From: Nematopogon swammerdamellus
Lineage: Eukaryota; Arthropoda; Insecta; Lepidoptera; Adelidae
NCBI GenBank assembly: GCA_946902875.1
Contig: OX336348.1
Coordinates: 14,781,741-14,845,740 of the forward strand
Reading direction: 5' to 3'
Length of the DNA: 64,000 nucleotides
Positions 11,007-21,606 of the stretch are shown in pieces. Below the pieces are notes generated by a model. It worked only from the letters and a program-made list of their open reading frames with translations. It searched no databases and was not told the origin of the DNA. Within the stretch, counting starts at the first letter, position 1, and each line of letters begins with the position of its first letter. The position numbers and the translations under genes are program-made.

Positions 11007-12527
11007 TTTTTTAACTTTAACCTCCCAAAAATTAATGCAATGTCAAAATTCAACTTTAACTCACGTCCGTCTTTGGACAACCATTTCGTAGTCGCGGACG
11101 ATGAAGAGAATTAATAAGTGGGCAACAAATTTATAACTATAAAAATTATAGAAAATATATTTAGAATTATAGATTAATATAATTATTAATCTTAATAAAA
11201 AAATTATCAAATAAATAATTTTAAAATGTATTTATTAATTTTGTTTTATTATTACTTAATAACTTATATTTTTATTTTTGTTATTTTAATGAATTACTTA
11301 ATAACTTGGTTGGTCGCTAGCAGTCATGAAAGTGTCCGCGGTAGGAGCTGTGGCCATTTATTAGAAGACAAAACCGCGCGAAATTGCGTTGTGCGTGGTA
11401 TCTCTAACAAGTCTGAACAAGTCGACAACCGCGGGCCCGCGCGCGGCGCAGCCTTCGCGTGCGCCGCGCGGCCGCGCCCGATGCCGGGGTTCGCGAATGG
11501 TTTTTGCAGCTAGTACCTACCTATTAATAACTAATTAATACTATAATTAAATACTAATAGGTACTTTGCTCTGACGTTACCGAGCCAGGTCTCAAGTCAA
11601 TTCCTTCGCTTAGTACCTACTCGTATTAATAACTTACATAATTTAACTACATACTTTAATAATATTTTTTATGTTACTTACCTTTCGATGGCAGCAGGTA
11701 ATGAGAATAATGTTAACTCGCGATTCGAGCCTGATCTATTCATGCAGCCGCGTACACACTGCAGAAACGCGGAGCCATTATGTTAGTGTAATAAAATAAA
11801 ATTCGAATAATAATACTTTCTATCGGGAAGCGGCAGGCGGCGCGGCGGCGGCAGAGGCCATCACGTGGTGTGCGTCACCGAGCTCGGGGGCGGGGCGACC
11901 ATCACTGACTACGCGCGAGGGACAGTGAGAATGCATGTATGCATGCATGAGAATGCATGTGGTGGTGTACAGACAGCTTGCGCAGGCGCGCGCTTGTGTG
12001 AGTGCGAAAGCGGCGCGTTTGTATGAAGACGGCTAACTTGTGTGGTTTAACTATGCCGGTATTGTGGCCTCGCGCGGGGCGGGAAGCTCGCGGGAGAGAG
12101 GCAAGGGGTAGGGAGAACGATCGCACTCGTGCGTCGTCGGTGTGCGTGTGCATATTGTCTTTTCATTCTAACACTTCATCTCCAGATTCGCCATCGCACC
12201 TTCGCATCGACGAAGATGTGTAAATGTATTAGTTTAAAGTAGGCGAGGCGCGATCGCAGCAGGCAGGCGACGACTGCGCGCTGCGGCCTCTCGCGCTCGA
12301 CTAAGAGACTTGATGATCGTGAACCGCAACTAGGTGGAAGGTTTGGGTGGAAGGTGGAGGGTTTTTTCACTTTGAAATTCTGTTGCTGCCACAATTACCG
12401 TCTTAAAATTATCGTTAATGCAGTTTTGGATAGCTTCATTAATTTTTTTTTTCGAAAATAGTACTTAGTGTTACGTAGTTTTTTCGGAAAAAAATTGGCA
12501 AGCGTTTTAATGCACGAAGGGCGAAAA

Positions 12528-12596
12528 ACCCTAATTCCGGCCGTCTGTGCCCTAATATCGGCCGGATTTTTGCCTAATTCCGGCCGGGTACAGGAG
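12528..12596 (+). repeat. Subterminal repeats CCTAATTCCGGCCG
   Basis: Three close copies (CCCTAATTCCGGCCG, CCCTAATATCGGCCGG, GCCTAATTCCGGCCGGG) echo the element's TIR block. Further variants occur near 13056, 13100 and 13455-13490. Clusters of TIR-like motifs often bind transposase; that role is inferred here. Confidence 0.55.
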
Positions 12597-13508
12597 GTTA
12601 CAAAATAAAACCACAAAGTTTGTTCAAAATGAAAAATTGTTGATTTTTATTTAATAAAAAAAACCAGTATGAACTAGGAACTGATTCGCTGTCCATACAA
12701 TAGTAGTGTAATGATAATAATTTGAAAACAAGAAAAATATTTGTTTATTTACGAGAAGTTAAGAGAAATCCATGCCTGAACGTCCATGCCTATTTAAAAA
12801 AACCTGTAAATGCTGAGATATAACGGTCTTAAGTTTTTAATACAAAATTTTGAACCGGTAGGTATTTATAAGATTTTTTTAAAAGGCAATTTCCGGGCAT
12901 AGATATCTCTCGATCGTAAATAAACAAATCCTTTTATAAAACAACTTTATATGCTAAGCCTAAATAAGTAAATCTAGATAATAGCACTTCAAATTTCAAC
13001 CTTAAGACGAGCAAATGAAGATGAATTTAATTTTTCAAACGAAAGTTATTTGCCCAACATCGGCCCCCGGCCGATGAAAGGATTTTATGAAAAATCACCA
13101 ACCTAACTCCAGCCCCCCGATTTTCTCTGAAATTAGTGAATTTTCTTACAAATAAGTAATCCTAAAACGTAATTTAATTTATTACTAGTATTAAAGATTA
13201 AATCCTAAAAATATAGCATCTTACCTTCGTAAACTGACTTCCCAAAGATCGGATCGGCCGTTCTGTTGAGCGTTTTTTTGCGAGAAAAGCACTCTCTTTC
13301 GGCCTCGGTGACTACTAATGCTCGTTGTGTGAATTGTAATTGACGTATCGGGGTATTATTGATCTTAAAACTTAGAGGATTAACTGGAGTTGTGACCCAT
13401 TAAAAAGTTTTAGATTGTTTATCGTTTTTTAGTAAAGCAAAGCAAAAATGTTTTGGGGGCCGGTATTAGGGGGGGCCGGAGTTAGGCATATCCACCCTAC
13501 TAGGTAGG

Positions 13509-13800
13509 TAGCGAGCGGCGAGCCGCGCGTGCGCTAATTTGCCGCGCCGCCTCCTCCGCGCCCACCTCCGCGACCACCTCCGCGCCGCCTGGCTCACCGC
13601 TCGCTCACTCCTTATGGAAGGCGTCGCGCGGCGTCGTCGTGCCGAGCGTGCGGCGTCGCATAAGAGCCGACAACGTCCGGACATTGTCTGGATGTTTTCC
13701 ATTTTTTGGTCGTTTTCTGTTTGGGCAACGTAGTCAGTTGTCGGCCTTTGCACAGCATCACTCACGCCGCCGCCGACGACGTCGATGTATCAAACCAAAG
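13509..13800. other. CpG-rich flank of the TIR element, no gene
   Basis: GC-rich sequence (13510-13680) that appears to have been continuous with 10300-10335 before the 3.2-kb element inserted. Its R/A-rich frames are compositional. Confidence 0.35.
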
Positions 13801-13835
13801 TAGTTGATATTAGACAAAAGCATATCACTGTAGAC

Positions 13836-14130
13836 AAAGGATGGCTAAGATCAAGCGACAGTGGGCTGGGCACGTCAGCCGAAGAGACGACGACTATTGG
13901 AGTACCTAACCGTGTCCTCCACAGGCGGCGGCACCAAGCATACATATGTATGCTCGGTGGGCGGCGGCGTTGGACAAGACAACGGAGTGTGGGAAGGCCA
14001 CCCAAAAGGTCGGACGATGACATCAAGTAGGTCCGCGGAAAGCAGTGGACTGGAGAAAAATTGGAGAGGCACATGTCCAGCAGTGGACGTAGATGCGCTG
14101 ACTGACCTACTGACTGTGACTGAATGCGTG
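13836..14130 (+). pseudogene. RTE LINE ORF2 C-terminal remnant
   Basis: Frame-shifted pieces of an RTE ORF2 end appear in order: 'RQWAGHVSRRDDDYW', a stop, then in another frame 'GVPNRVLHRRR' and 'RSVGRPPKRSDDDIK', then 'GEAHVQQWT' and stop at about 14086. 'AGHV.RR.D.RW', 'GRP..RW.DDI' and 'EA.VQQWT' are hallmarks of RTE C-termini. At least two frameshifts and a nonsense codon make it a dead fragment. Confidence 0.75.
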
Positions 14131-14136
14131 TGTTTT

Positions 14137-14169
14137 TTAGGTTTCCGTATCCCGTACGGAAGCCTACGC

Positions 14170-14201
<32 letters not shown>

Positions 14202-14497
14202 CGTCCGTCCGTCCGTCCGTCCGTCCGTCCGTCCGTCCGTCCGTCCGTCCGTCCGTCCGTCCGTCTGTCTGTCTGTCTGTCGGAGGGCTGTATCTCTTGA
14301 ACCGTAATTAGCCCGTTGAAATTTTCACGGAATATGTGTTATTTATTATGGCGGATATAACAAAATAATAAAAAATAGAAAAAGTAAAAAATTAAGGGGG
14401 GTTCCCATACAAGAAACGTGTTTTTTTCAATGTTTTTTTTTGTGGTGCGGAAACCTCGGTTCGCGAGTCCGACTCGCGCTTGGCCGGTTTTTTTCAT
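14137..14497 (+). mobile_element. GTCT/GTCC-microsatellite-bearing repeat
   Basis: It begins 'GGTTTCCGTATCCCGTACGG', contains (GTCT)n-(GTCC)n-(GTCT)n at 14172-14281, then 'TTGAAATTTTCACGGAATAT', and ends with 'GAGTCCGACTCGCGCTTGGC' and a T tract. The same family sits on the minus strand inside both foldback spacers (about 1318-1490 and 33840-33975). Confidence 0.75.
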
Positions 14498-14584
14498 TTA
14501 TAAGGGCTTTACTACTCGTACTTTCTGTTTGGGCTCTAGTTGAGAGGGCTAGGTGAGAGGGTGTTTCTTACGAGGTTTCTTGTA

Positions 14585-14918
14585 ATAGTTTTTGCCCCAA
14601 AACTCGATGCAGTTAAATTTTATATGTACTATGGGGAATAAGAAAGTACATTTTATAAAAAAAAAAAATTTACACGTACCTTCGTACACTAATTCAATAA
14701 AACCCCAAAAAATAAAATGAACCTCAGGTACGTGTAATTTTTTTTTATGATTTATTTTTCGAAAATTGGGGTTGAAATTTGAAAAACTCAGAAAAAGAGC
14801 TATAACTTTTAAAAGAATGAGAATTGGACAACTACATTTATGGTGATTCTGATTGAAAATAATCCCCGCTAGCTATCACGTCATTTCGTTTGGACGTCGA
14901 GTTTTGGGACACCCTGTA
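14585..14918. mobile_element. Mariner-like MITE, probable
   Basis: The right end 'TTTTGGGACACCCTGTATA' is the common insect mariner-type terminus. 'CCCAAAACTCGATG' near 14592 is a partial inverted match to 'CGAGTTTTGGG' (14897-14907), so the left end looks truncated. No ORF. Confidence 0.45.
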
Positions 14919-14929
14919 TAGCAAACTAT

Positions 14930-15192
14930 AGAAGGTATTTCATTAGTAGGTAACGATACGTTAAGGGGTGTATGTGTATCAGATACTGATCACGTTCCCA
15001 TACCAAGTATTTTTTACGATATAAAAAACCTACTCACTCCTCAAATTTAATACGTGAAGTGCGCGTATTTAACCTTAATAAGTATGTTTTTTATATCGTA
15101 AAAAAAATTGGTGTGGGAACGTGATCAGTATCTGATACACATACACTACACCCCTTAGCGTATCGTTACCTACTATTGAAAGACCTTATATA
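14930..15192. mobile_element. Palindromic MITE, family 'ACGCTAAGGGG', copy 1
   Basis: Long inverted arms run inward from 'GAAGGTATTTCA' through 'ACGTTAAGGGGTGTA' and 'CAGATACTGATCACGTTCCC'; the complement runs from about 15108 to 15192. The spacer is about 100 bp. Terminal sequence matches the MITE at 15960-16482. Confidence 0.75.
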
Positions 15193-15209
15193 TTTTTTGA
15201 TTTGCCTTT

Positions 15210-15483
15210 CCATTTCCTTTAATTTGATACCCCACTTGATAGGATTTAAAATTTTTAATTTTTTTATTTTGGACAATTTGACGTCCTGCCGCCGCCATTT
15301 TGAATTGTCAAAATATTGATATAGCCTATAGCACTCACACAATTAAGAAGAATCCAACGACATCTCATATGTATAAATCCATTCAGCGGTTTAGGCTGAG
15401 CGTGCCAAAGAAATAGACATGCATACATACCTACATACACTCGAAAAACATCACCCTCCTTTTGCTTCGCGCAGTCGGGTAAA
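15210..15483 (+). repeat. Interspersed-repeat tail
   Basis: It contains 'GATACCCCACTTGATAGGAT', 'GCCGCCATTTTGAATTGTCA' and the terminus 'TTCGCGCAGTCGGGTAAAAA'. It is a diverged relative of the tails at 6241-6686 and 38618-39051. Confidence 0.6.
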
Positions 15484-15720
15484 AAGCACGATTTACAGAA
15501 CGATTTACAGTGATGTGTTTAATAAAGTTATACCTAAAAGATAATTTGTACGGTGATAAAATACTAAACAAATACTCGAATGATGGAAAATTCAAATCGC
15601 GTGGTAGCAACCCTAGCAGCATGAGGCTCGCACATTTCTTAGGAGTTTTGGCCTGATGATGCGACTATCAATGACGTATCATGTATTCTACTAGACCTCT
15701 TACCCGGGCAACAGCCTTCG

Positions 15721-15736
15721 CTCCACCGCGGTGGAG
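15721..15736. other. 16-bp perfect palindrome upstream of THAP exon 1
   Basis: CTCCACCGCGGTGGAG lies about 120 bp before the THAP start codon in a CpG-rich stretch (about 15690-15850). A second palindromic block, GCGGACGCGCCGTCCGC, follows near 15792. A promoter or 5'-UTR role is an inference from position and composition. Confidence 0.35.
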
Positions 15737-15854
15737 TAACCATTACGCGGAGGGACCCTCTTGAGACTAGTAGCTCGCGAGCGACCGAACGTGGCGGACG
15801 CGCCGTCCGCGCGCTCGCTGCCGTCCGTCTGCGGCTTGCATCGCGCCAGTCATT

Positions 15855-15931
15855 ATGCCCGGTTGTGTGTTGCGATATTGCAAAAATCATACCAAAAATA
15901 TTGGGAAAACTGATGGCATCTCATTTCATAG
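15855..15931 (+). CDS. THAP-domain protein, exon 1
   Basis: ATG at 15855 opens 'MPGCVLRYCKNHTKN' and runs to 'GISFHR', then meets a donor AG|GTAAGT at 15932. This is the start of a THAP zinc finger: a C2CH module with the first two cysteines at residues 4 and 9 and the 'SFHRFP' block whose FP lies in exon 2. THAP proteins bind DNA and include host regulators and P-element-type transposases. The phase is consistent: exon 1 ends after two bases of the Arg codon and exon 2 (31408) supplies the third. The start is the first ATG after a CpG-rich leader. No further domain (coiled coil, transposase) is visible, so host gene and transposon gene remain open. Confidence 0.75.
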
Positions 15932-15959
15932 GTAAGTATCACTTCATTGTGATCTTAAT

Positions 15960-16482
15960 ATATAAGGTCTTTCAAAATTAGTTAATAATACGCTAAGGGG
16001 GGGGGGGGGGGGGGGGGTTCTGCATCATATAGGGAGTAAAACCTATATACAATTTTTTGGACCTTGGGCTTTTTTTATGTAAAATGTTTTTTATGTATTT
16101 AAATAAAAAAATATGTGGTTGATTTTTATAGCCTAATCGATTCATTTTCATAACAGTAACAAAAAAGTCTTCATTACCATTTTGATGTAACACGTGTAAG
16201 TTGGTAAAAAAAATCAAATTCTTTCTATTCCATACTAATAAAACTAAAATTGTGGTTTTCACAATTTCACAATGTGGTTTTCAAAAAGAGATCTATGTGT
16301 TGGAAGACTTTTTTGTTCCTGGCATGAAACTGAAACGATTAAGAAAATAATTTTTTTTTACATTTTACATTATTATAAATTTTTTTTTGTAAAAAAAATC
16401 TTTGTTCCTCAAAAGTGATTTATTTACGATACAGAACCCCCCCTTAGCGTACTATTAACTAATTTTGAAAGACCTTATATAT
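15960..16482. mobile_element. MITE family 'ACGCTAAGGGG', copy 2, with G21 tract
   Basis: 'TATAAGGTCTTTCAAAATTA' and 'CGCTAAGGGG' at the left are matched by their complement at the right end (16436-16482). The left TIR runs into 21 G (15997-16017); the right arm has only a short C run. AT-rich interior, no ORF. It lies in the THAP intron. Confidence 0.75.
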
Positions 16483-16724
16483 AATATCTTGTTTCCATGT
16501 GCTTACAAATATTTGGTTCAACTGGCCAATTAGGGCTGTCACAACGCTACTTCAATTTGAAAATTGTGTACATTTTATGTATTGACCTAGCATTGCAATA
16601 ACATAAGCATTATTTAATTAAACAAATAAATTGAACGCGCTCATTAGGGCTGCCACATATGAATGATTAGAAATAGAGTTCTGGGATATCATGTATATAA
16701 ATATATATAAATAAATATGTATTG

Positions 16725-17048
16725 TGTTGGCGCTTCTTCCTGTCTAGTCCGTCCCTGCATATATGAACGCTCGCGAGTCGATCGAGCAGTCAGTAGTAGC
16801 ACAGATACAGCCGCAGGCGCGGTACGACGCTCGTCCGCTCCGCCGCATAATAATTTAAAATTCATATAAAATACGTCGTCGCCGCGTTTCGTCGCCGCAG
16901 ACGAAAGTGATCTTAAACATTCCCGGAAGTGCGCCAGCCAACAAGGGGGCCCCCTGGATCGACAGAGAGAGAGCAGTAATCGTGAGTGTTTCCTTTACTG
17001 TCTCCTATACCTATTAAGCGTCAACATCTCTTATACGAAGATGCAACA
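16725..17048 (+). repeat. BEL-A 5' LTR (324 bp)
   Basis: It begins TGTTGGCGCTTC and ends GATGCAACA (TG...CA). The first 187 bases align to 21139-21325 and the last 141 to 31146-31286 with no difference seen except the BEL-B target-site base. The 3' copy ends AACT instead of AACA. Confidence 0.85.
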
Positions 17049-17066
17049 TTTGGTCATTCTACGCCT
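17049..17066 (+). other. BEL-A putative primer-binding site
   Basis: TTTGGTCATTCTACGCC directly follows the 5' LTR, in the position and TGGTC-type style seen in BEL-B (21607) and BEL-C. The primer tRNA was not identified. Confidence 0.5.
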
Positions 17067-19168
17067 AGATTATGGTGAAAAATAAGCGCCTTAATATACA
17101 GTCCATGAAATATAATACCTACTTATACTTTTATTCTTGAAGATAGTTGGCAACTCAATTGTAATTTGTAACATTAAATTGATGACAACGCACTTTAGTT
17201 TGAAGGAATTGACGATTGACATTAAATGTGTATAACAAATAAAATGCATTTTATTTTAAATGAAATAAACTTATGTACATGAAAATACTTGTTACTCATT
17301 ATTCAAACAAATAATAGTTCATAGGCACGTGCAAGAGTCATTTACGTTAGAATTACGTTAGTTTTGTGACTACCTACGTGCCTCTGCGTTCGCTGTGCTA
17401 CCGTATAGTATTTAACAAATTATGAATTGAATACCTATTCTGTACTTTCATCTATCATTGAGCCATAGTTATGCCTTATATGTATGGGTGGTCAGTAAAA
17501 TGTTGAAATAAAGTTAAAATATTTTCTAATTGGTAACCTACGGCCTCCCCACTTATTTCAACTTGGTTCTAACTGAACTCTCACTCGTAGATACATACCT
17601 ATTTATTTATTAAATAAATAGGACATCAAGTTGTTCCGTGTGAGAGTTAGTACTTATGTATTTAGAAGATATTACATATGTATACTTTCTAAGGTTGTTT
17701 ATCAATAAATTTTTTATTAACTTTCAAATTCTCATTCGCACATAGTTATTCCTATTTAGTAAATAGGACATACAGCTTTTCCGCACGGTACTTTAATACA
17801 CATTGAAAACTAATTTACCATCATATTTTGAAATATTACATTTTCAGTTACATACTAGGAAATAGTTCTCGTTGTTTAGGCAGCTAGTCGCACTCGTAGT
17901 GGTACACCTATTCAATAGGACTCAAGCTGCTTCTCGTGAGTGTCTAGTAATACCTATTTACAATATTGCATTCTGTTTATAATATAGTGAATCAATTAAT
18001 ATTAATAATTGAAGAGCCCGGCTCCGCTTTTAACTAGTACCTATGTAATTAAACGTAGACTTGTTACATGTAAGGTTGACTTATTGCCACTCAACATTCA
18101 CATATAAATAAATATCACTGTGATTATCTATTTTCGAATATTATTTAAGAGTATTTACAGAACCGCACCGATTGCTTTGCTTGCTTGCCCCGATCGTCGG
18201 GATGCAGCGTGTGGTATGTGTATATACCTACAAGTATGCCACCTCTGTTAGTTAATTAACACAGAGTGTGGAATTGTTTCACTAATATTTACGCCTCCAT
18301 AAAACAATAGAACGGAAGAACTAGCTAATTCCTTAATGTGTCCTCCTTTATTAATTGTTGATGTAGTTTAGTACCTATATTATGTATTGATTTCTTAGGT
18401 TCCTATGGTGCCCCCACAATGCCAAACTATAGCGAAATGCTGCGGTCATTAATTAATCATAAAGTAAACTCAAATTAGTGAATAAATGCTTAACTATTAT
18501 ATAGTTATAGTATACTATACATATGTGGTCCGCATACATTGAGTCGTGCATGGGCCTTTAATTCAATTTTACTCATCCATCAGTTAGTTTTTAGTTTGCA
18601 TGTGTACCTATATTTATTATCAGAACATCCTTCTGTCGCTAATAGTTTTGCACGGAATAGGTGTCTTATGGTGCAACATAATATTATTAAGGTTCATTCC
18701 TTATTTTATGAACCTACAACTGCTAGGAGTAAGGATGGATGTATGAAACTCATGAACGTACCTACTTATTTAATAATTCAATTAAAATTATCAAAGAATT
18801 AAAATATATATAAATATATGAAATATTACTTATATATATAATCAAATTAAATCATATTTTTGGCCATGCGCTTGAGTGTCACTTATTGTTTTAACATCTT
18901 AGTTTAATGAATCATTATTAAACCTAGGTTAACACGCTTGGATTATAGATAGTGTTATTTATTAAACATAAACTAGGTGCCTACCTATAATAATTTATGT
19001 ATGATATACATTTTAGGAAAATTTTAAATAAAGAAAACATTATATAAATACATAAATATACAATAATAGTAATAATTTTAGTTTATAGCTTGAATATATT
19101 AACTATAATATTATTTGCGCCCACGACTATATTACATATCTACCCGTTATAAAAGAAACAAAATCAAA
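17067..19168 (+). other. BEL-A long untranslated leader
   Basis: About 2.1 kb without a credible ORF precedes gag. It holds three conserved hairpins (17578-17942) and near 18180-18235 a fragment 'CTTGCCCCGATCGTCGGGAT' like the repeat ending at about 58700. Confidence 0.6.
17578..17942 (+). other. Three related hairpins in the BEL-A leader
   Basis: Each carries an inner stem CCTATT...AATAGG followed by a GGAC(AT)CAAG-like box. Copy 1: CCTATTTATT (17598-17607) with AATAAATAGG (17613-17622), plus an outer stem CTCTCAC/GTGAGAG. Copy 2: CCTATTT/AAATAGG (17751-17767). Copy 3: CCTATT/AATAGG (17907-17919), outer stem CACTC/GAGTG. Spacing is 153 and 156 bp. Confidence 0.6.
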
Positions 19169-20788
19169 ATGCCTGGCACAGTAGCTGCGACAAAACTACA
19201 AGAGAAACTTCTCGGAATGCGCAGGGAGTATTTATTTCAACAATTGAAAATTTGCTATGATCTATCTATAGAAGCCTGCCAAAGTGAAGTGAAGTTATCC
19301 GAATTCAGAGTTCGCTACACGCGCCTCGACGATGTCAGACGGCAGTTCGAGGTAGTACAGGAGGATTACAACAAAACTGAATTGGAACTGAACCCCGATG
19401 TCGAGCCTTCATATCAGGCTTTTATTGAGTTTGATGACATATATTATAAGATTAAAGTGGCTGCTGAGGAATTATTACCAGCACCGCGTCATGCATCTGT
19501 AATCCCACAAGATCGAAATTCTGCGCCCAAATTAGCGCGGGCCAAATTACCCAAACTTGAACTTCCAAAATTCGGCGGTCGACTCCATCAGTGGTGTCAC
19601 TTCTATGACACATACTTATCATTAATCCATGACAACAGCTCAATTACACCCGTGGAGAAGTTCCATTATTTGATTTCGTGCTTGTCCGGGCCACCCCTAG
19701 CGCTAGCGCACGGTCTGCCCATTACAGCGTTAAATTATCCTATTGTTTTTAAGTTGATATGCGAGAAATATCAAAATAAGCGCTTCCTGGCCACACACTA
19801 TTTGGATAAAATGTTAAATTTTCAACCACTGTCAAAGCAAACTTTACAAAATCTAAATTCGTTCCTGGAAACCTATTTTGAATCGATGTCCGCTTTGAAG
19901 GCCTTGAATGTAACCGATCTTTCGGAATTTATTTTGTTTTACTGTGCAGTGCGTAATTTAGACCCATAAACTCGTAAAACTTTTGAATCAAAATATATTT
20001 CAGTTGAAATGCCAAGTTTTGAGCAGCTAATTGAGTTTGTTCACAATCAAATTAAAATAATCGAACTTTCCCAAACCAATCACAGTGTACCAATGGTTGG
20101 CAGTTACAAGGAGTCACCAAATACATTTCCAAGTACACGTAGGACCGAGTCAAGAGTGTCTATAGTGTCGTCTCACGGCGCAAATAATACTCGTGACTCC
20201 AGATCGTGTCCCTTGTGCAAGTTATCACATAACATATATCACTGTGACAAACTTTTAACTACAGATGTGCCATTTCGAATTCAGAAAATACGTGCACTTA
20301 GTTTATGCACTAACTGCTTGCGCGACTCACATTCTGGGCGCAACTGTCCATCGACACGAAGGTGTTCGCAATGTGGACGACGCCACAATTCTCTTCTTCA
20401 TTTGGGTACTAACGCTGAATCCCCACGACACGATGCTACAGGTGGAAAAATACCCCAACAGAAAGAGTCCGACTTTAAAGATAGTACGCCTGAACTGAGC
20501 ATCAATTGCCACGCAACTGTTATGCATGCATCTGATCATATAGTATTAGGGATGGACGACACTCAAAACCAGCCTCAAAATATTACACCTATAGTAAAAA
20601 ACTCTAATATTGACATGAGCACAGAGCCTGACATCCGTGTTATTATTAAAGATAATTGCAGGTCCGTCAACACTACTCGAACATTTTGGAATACTAAGTG
20701 GAAACCGGGTTGGTTGAAAAATTATGTAACCTTTCGTATTAAAGACAATAAGTTGACCAATAACCCAAACTCACCACCCAGGCATTGA
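19169..20788 (+). pseudogene. BEL-A gag (one in-frame nonsense codon)
   Basis: A single frame from ATG 19169 (context CAAAATGCC; an ATG at 19115 is also in frame but weaker) runs to 20788, broken by a TAA at 19967-19969. Residues about 115-260 form the BEL/Pao gag core (DUF1759 type): 'KLPKLELPKFGG' and 'HQWCHFYDTYLSLIH', then 'ITPVEKFHYLISCLSG' and 'YLDKMLNF'. After the stop the frame encodes zinc knuckles: 'CPLCKLSHNIYHC' and 'CTNCLRDSHSGRNC', then 'CSQCGRRHNSLLH'. Gag packages the element's RNA. The product ends without reaching protease or RT, so this element can only supply, or borrow, Gag. Confidence 0.85.
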
Positions 20789-21138
20789 CGTCCAGGTAGG
20801 ATGGATGAGTTAAGACATTACCCCGATAATATTCCGGTTGAGACGGTGCTTCCAAATCTTCGTTGGCCCGGTGGTAGGTCTGACCTCCATCCAATTTATT
20901 TGTAATATTTTACTGTTATAATAAACATGTATGCGTTTGTATGAATGTTTGCATGCAATTAGGCTCATTTATTGTTCTTTCTATATTGATGCACACTCGG
21001 TGCACATATTTCCTATTGTCAGTTCTTTGTTACTGAGTTGTCTAAATTTTGTAATTGTTCAAGATATTTTATCTCGTCTTGCCAAACTATTTTCAAGGAT
21101 TTATCTAAGAAATCACACATTGATTTCGGGAGGGAGTA
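20789..21138 (+). other. BEL-A 3' untranslated region and polypurine tract
   Basis: Short noncoding stretch with no pol remnant. The purine run before the LTR at 21126-21138 (CGGGAGGGAGTA) is a credible plus-strand primer. Confidence 0.6.
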
Positions 21139-21325
21139 TGTTGGCGCTTCTTCCTGTCTAGTCCGTCCCTGCATATATGAACGCTCGCGAGTCGATCGAG
21201 CAGTCAGTAGTAGCACAGATACAGCCGCAGGCGCGGTACGACGCTCGTCCGCTCCGCCGCATAATAATTTAAAATTCATATAAAATACGTCGTCGCCGCG
21301 TTTCGTCGCCGCAGACGAAAGTAAT
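21139..21325 (+). repeat. BEL-A 3' LTR, first part
   Basis: It matches 16725-16911 up to the BEL-B insertion point. The last five bases GTAAT pair with GTGAT at 31146-31150 as the target duplication. Confidence 0.85.
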
Positions 21326-21606
21326 TGTTTCGTACCGAACGATTATTCTACTCGGGCCGTGTAAAGGCGGCCTGTCGCCTATGCCTTGGCCACACCGGAG
21401 AGCGGTGCTTGGTCTATGGTAAGTGCTACGTCACTACCACAATCCTCTACATCAATGTAATCTATGATTTCTGTCTGTTCGCCACTGCCTTTCTCACGTA
21501 ATACATCGTTCTACAACCACTCCGAGTTTCTCTTCATCCCCCGAGTTATCCAACATCATACAGTCCACTACTCTCCGACAACAACTACCGGCCGCCGGCG
21601 CCGACA
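21326..21606 (+). repeat. BEL-B 5' LTR
   Basis: TGTTTCGTACCG...GGCGCCGACA, 281 bp. The following TGGTCCTTCACCCGTACG (21607-21624) is the putative primer-binding site. Confidence 0.9.

Larger units (their letters stand above)
10336..13499. mobile_element. 3.2-kb TIR element, non-autonomous
   Basis: The ends TAGGGTGGATATGCC (10336) and GGCATATCCACCCTA (ending 13499) are perfect inverted repeats for 15 bp and continue imperfectly through a CGGCCCCCC block. Flanks 10327-10335 (GTAGGTAGG) and 13500-13508 (CTAGGTAGG) match at 8 of 9 bases, consistent with an 8-9-bp target duplication. The interior has CpG-rich stretches (10430-10520, 11400-11480, 11820-12310) and AT-rich stretches but no transposase. 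I cannot assign a superfamily. Confidence 0.7.

Noticed and set aside
12002..12394. Frames in the CpG-rich middle of the TIR element
   Set aside because: Overlapping on both strands, low complexity, no domain.
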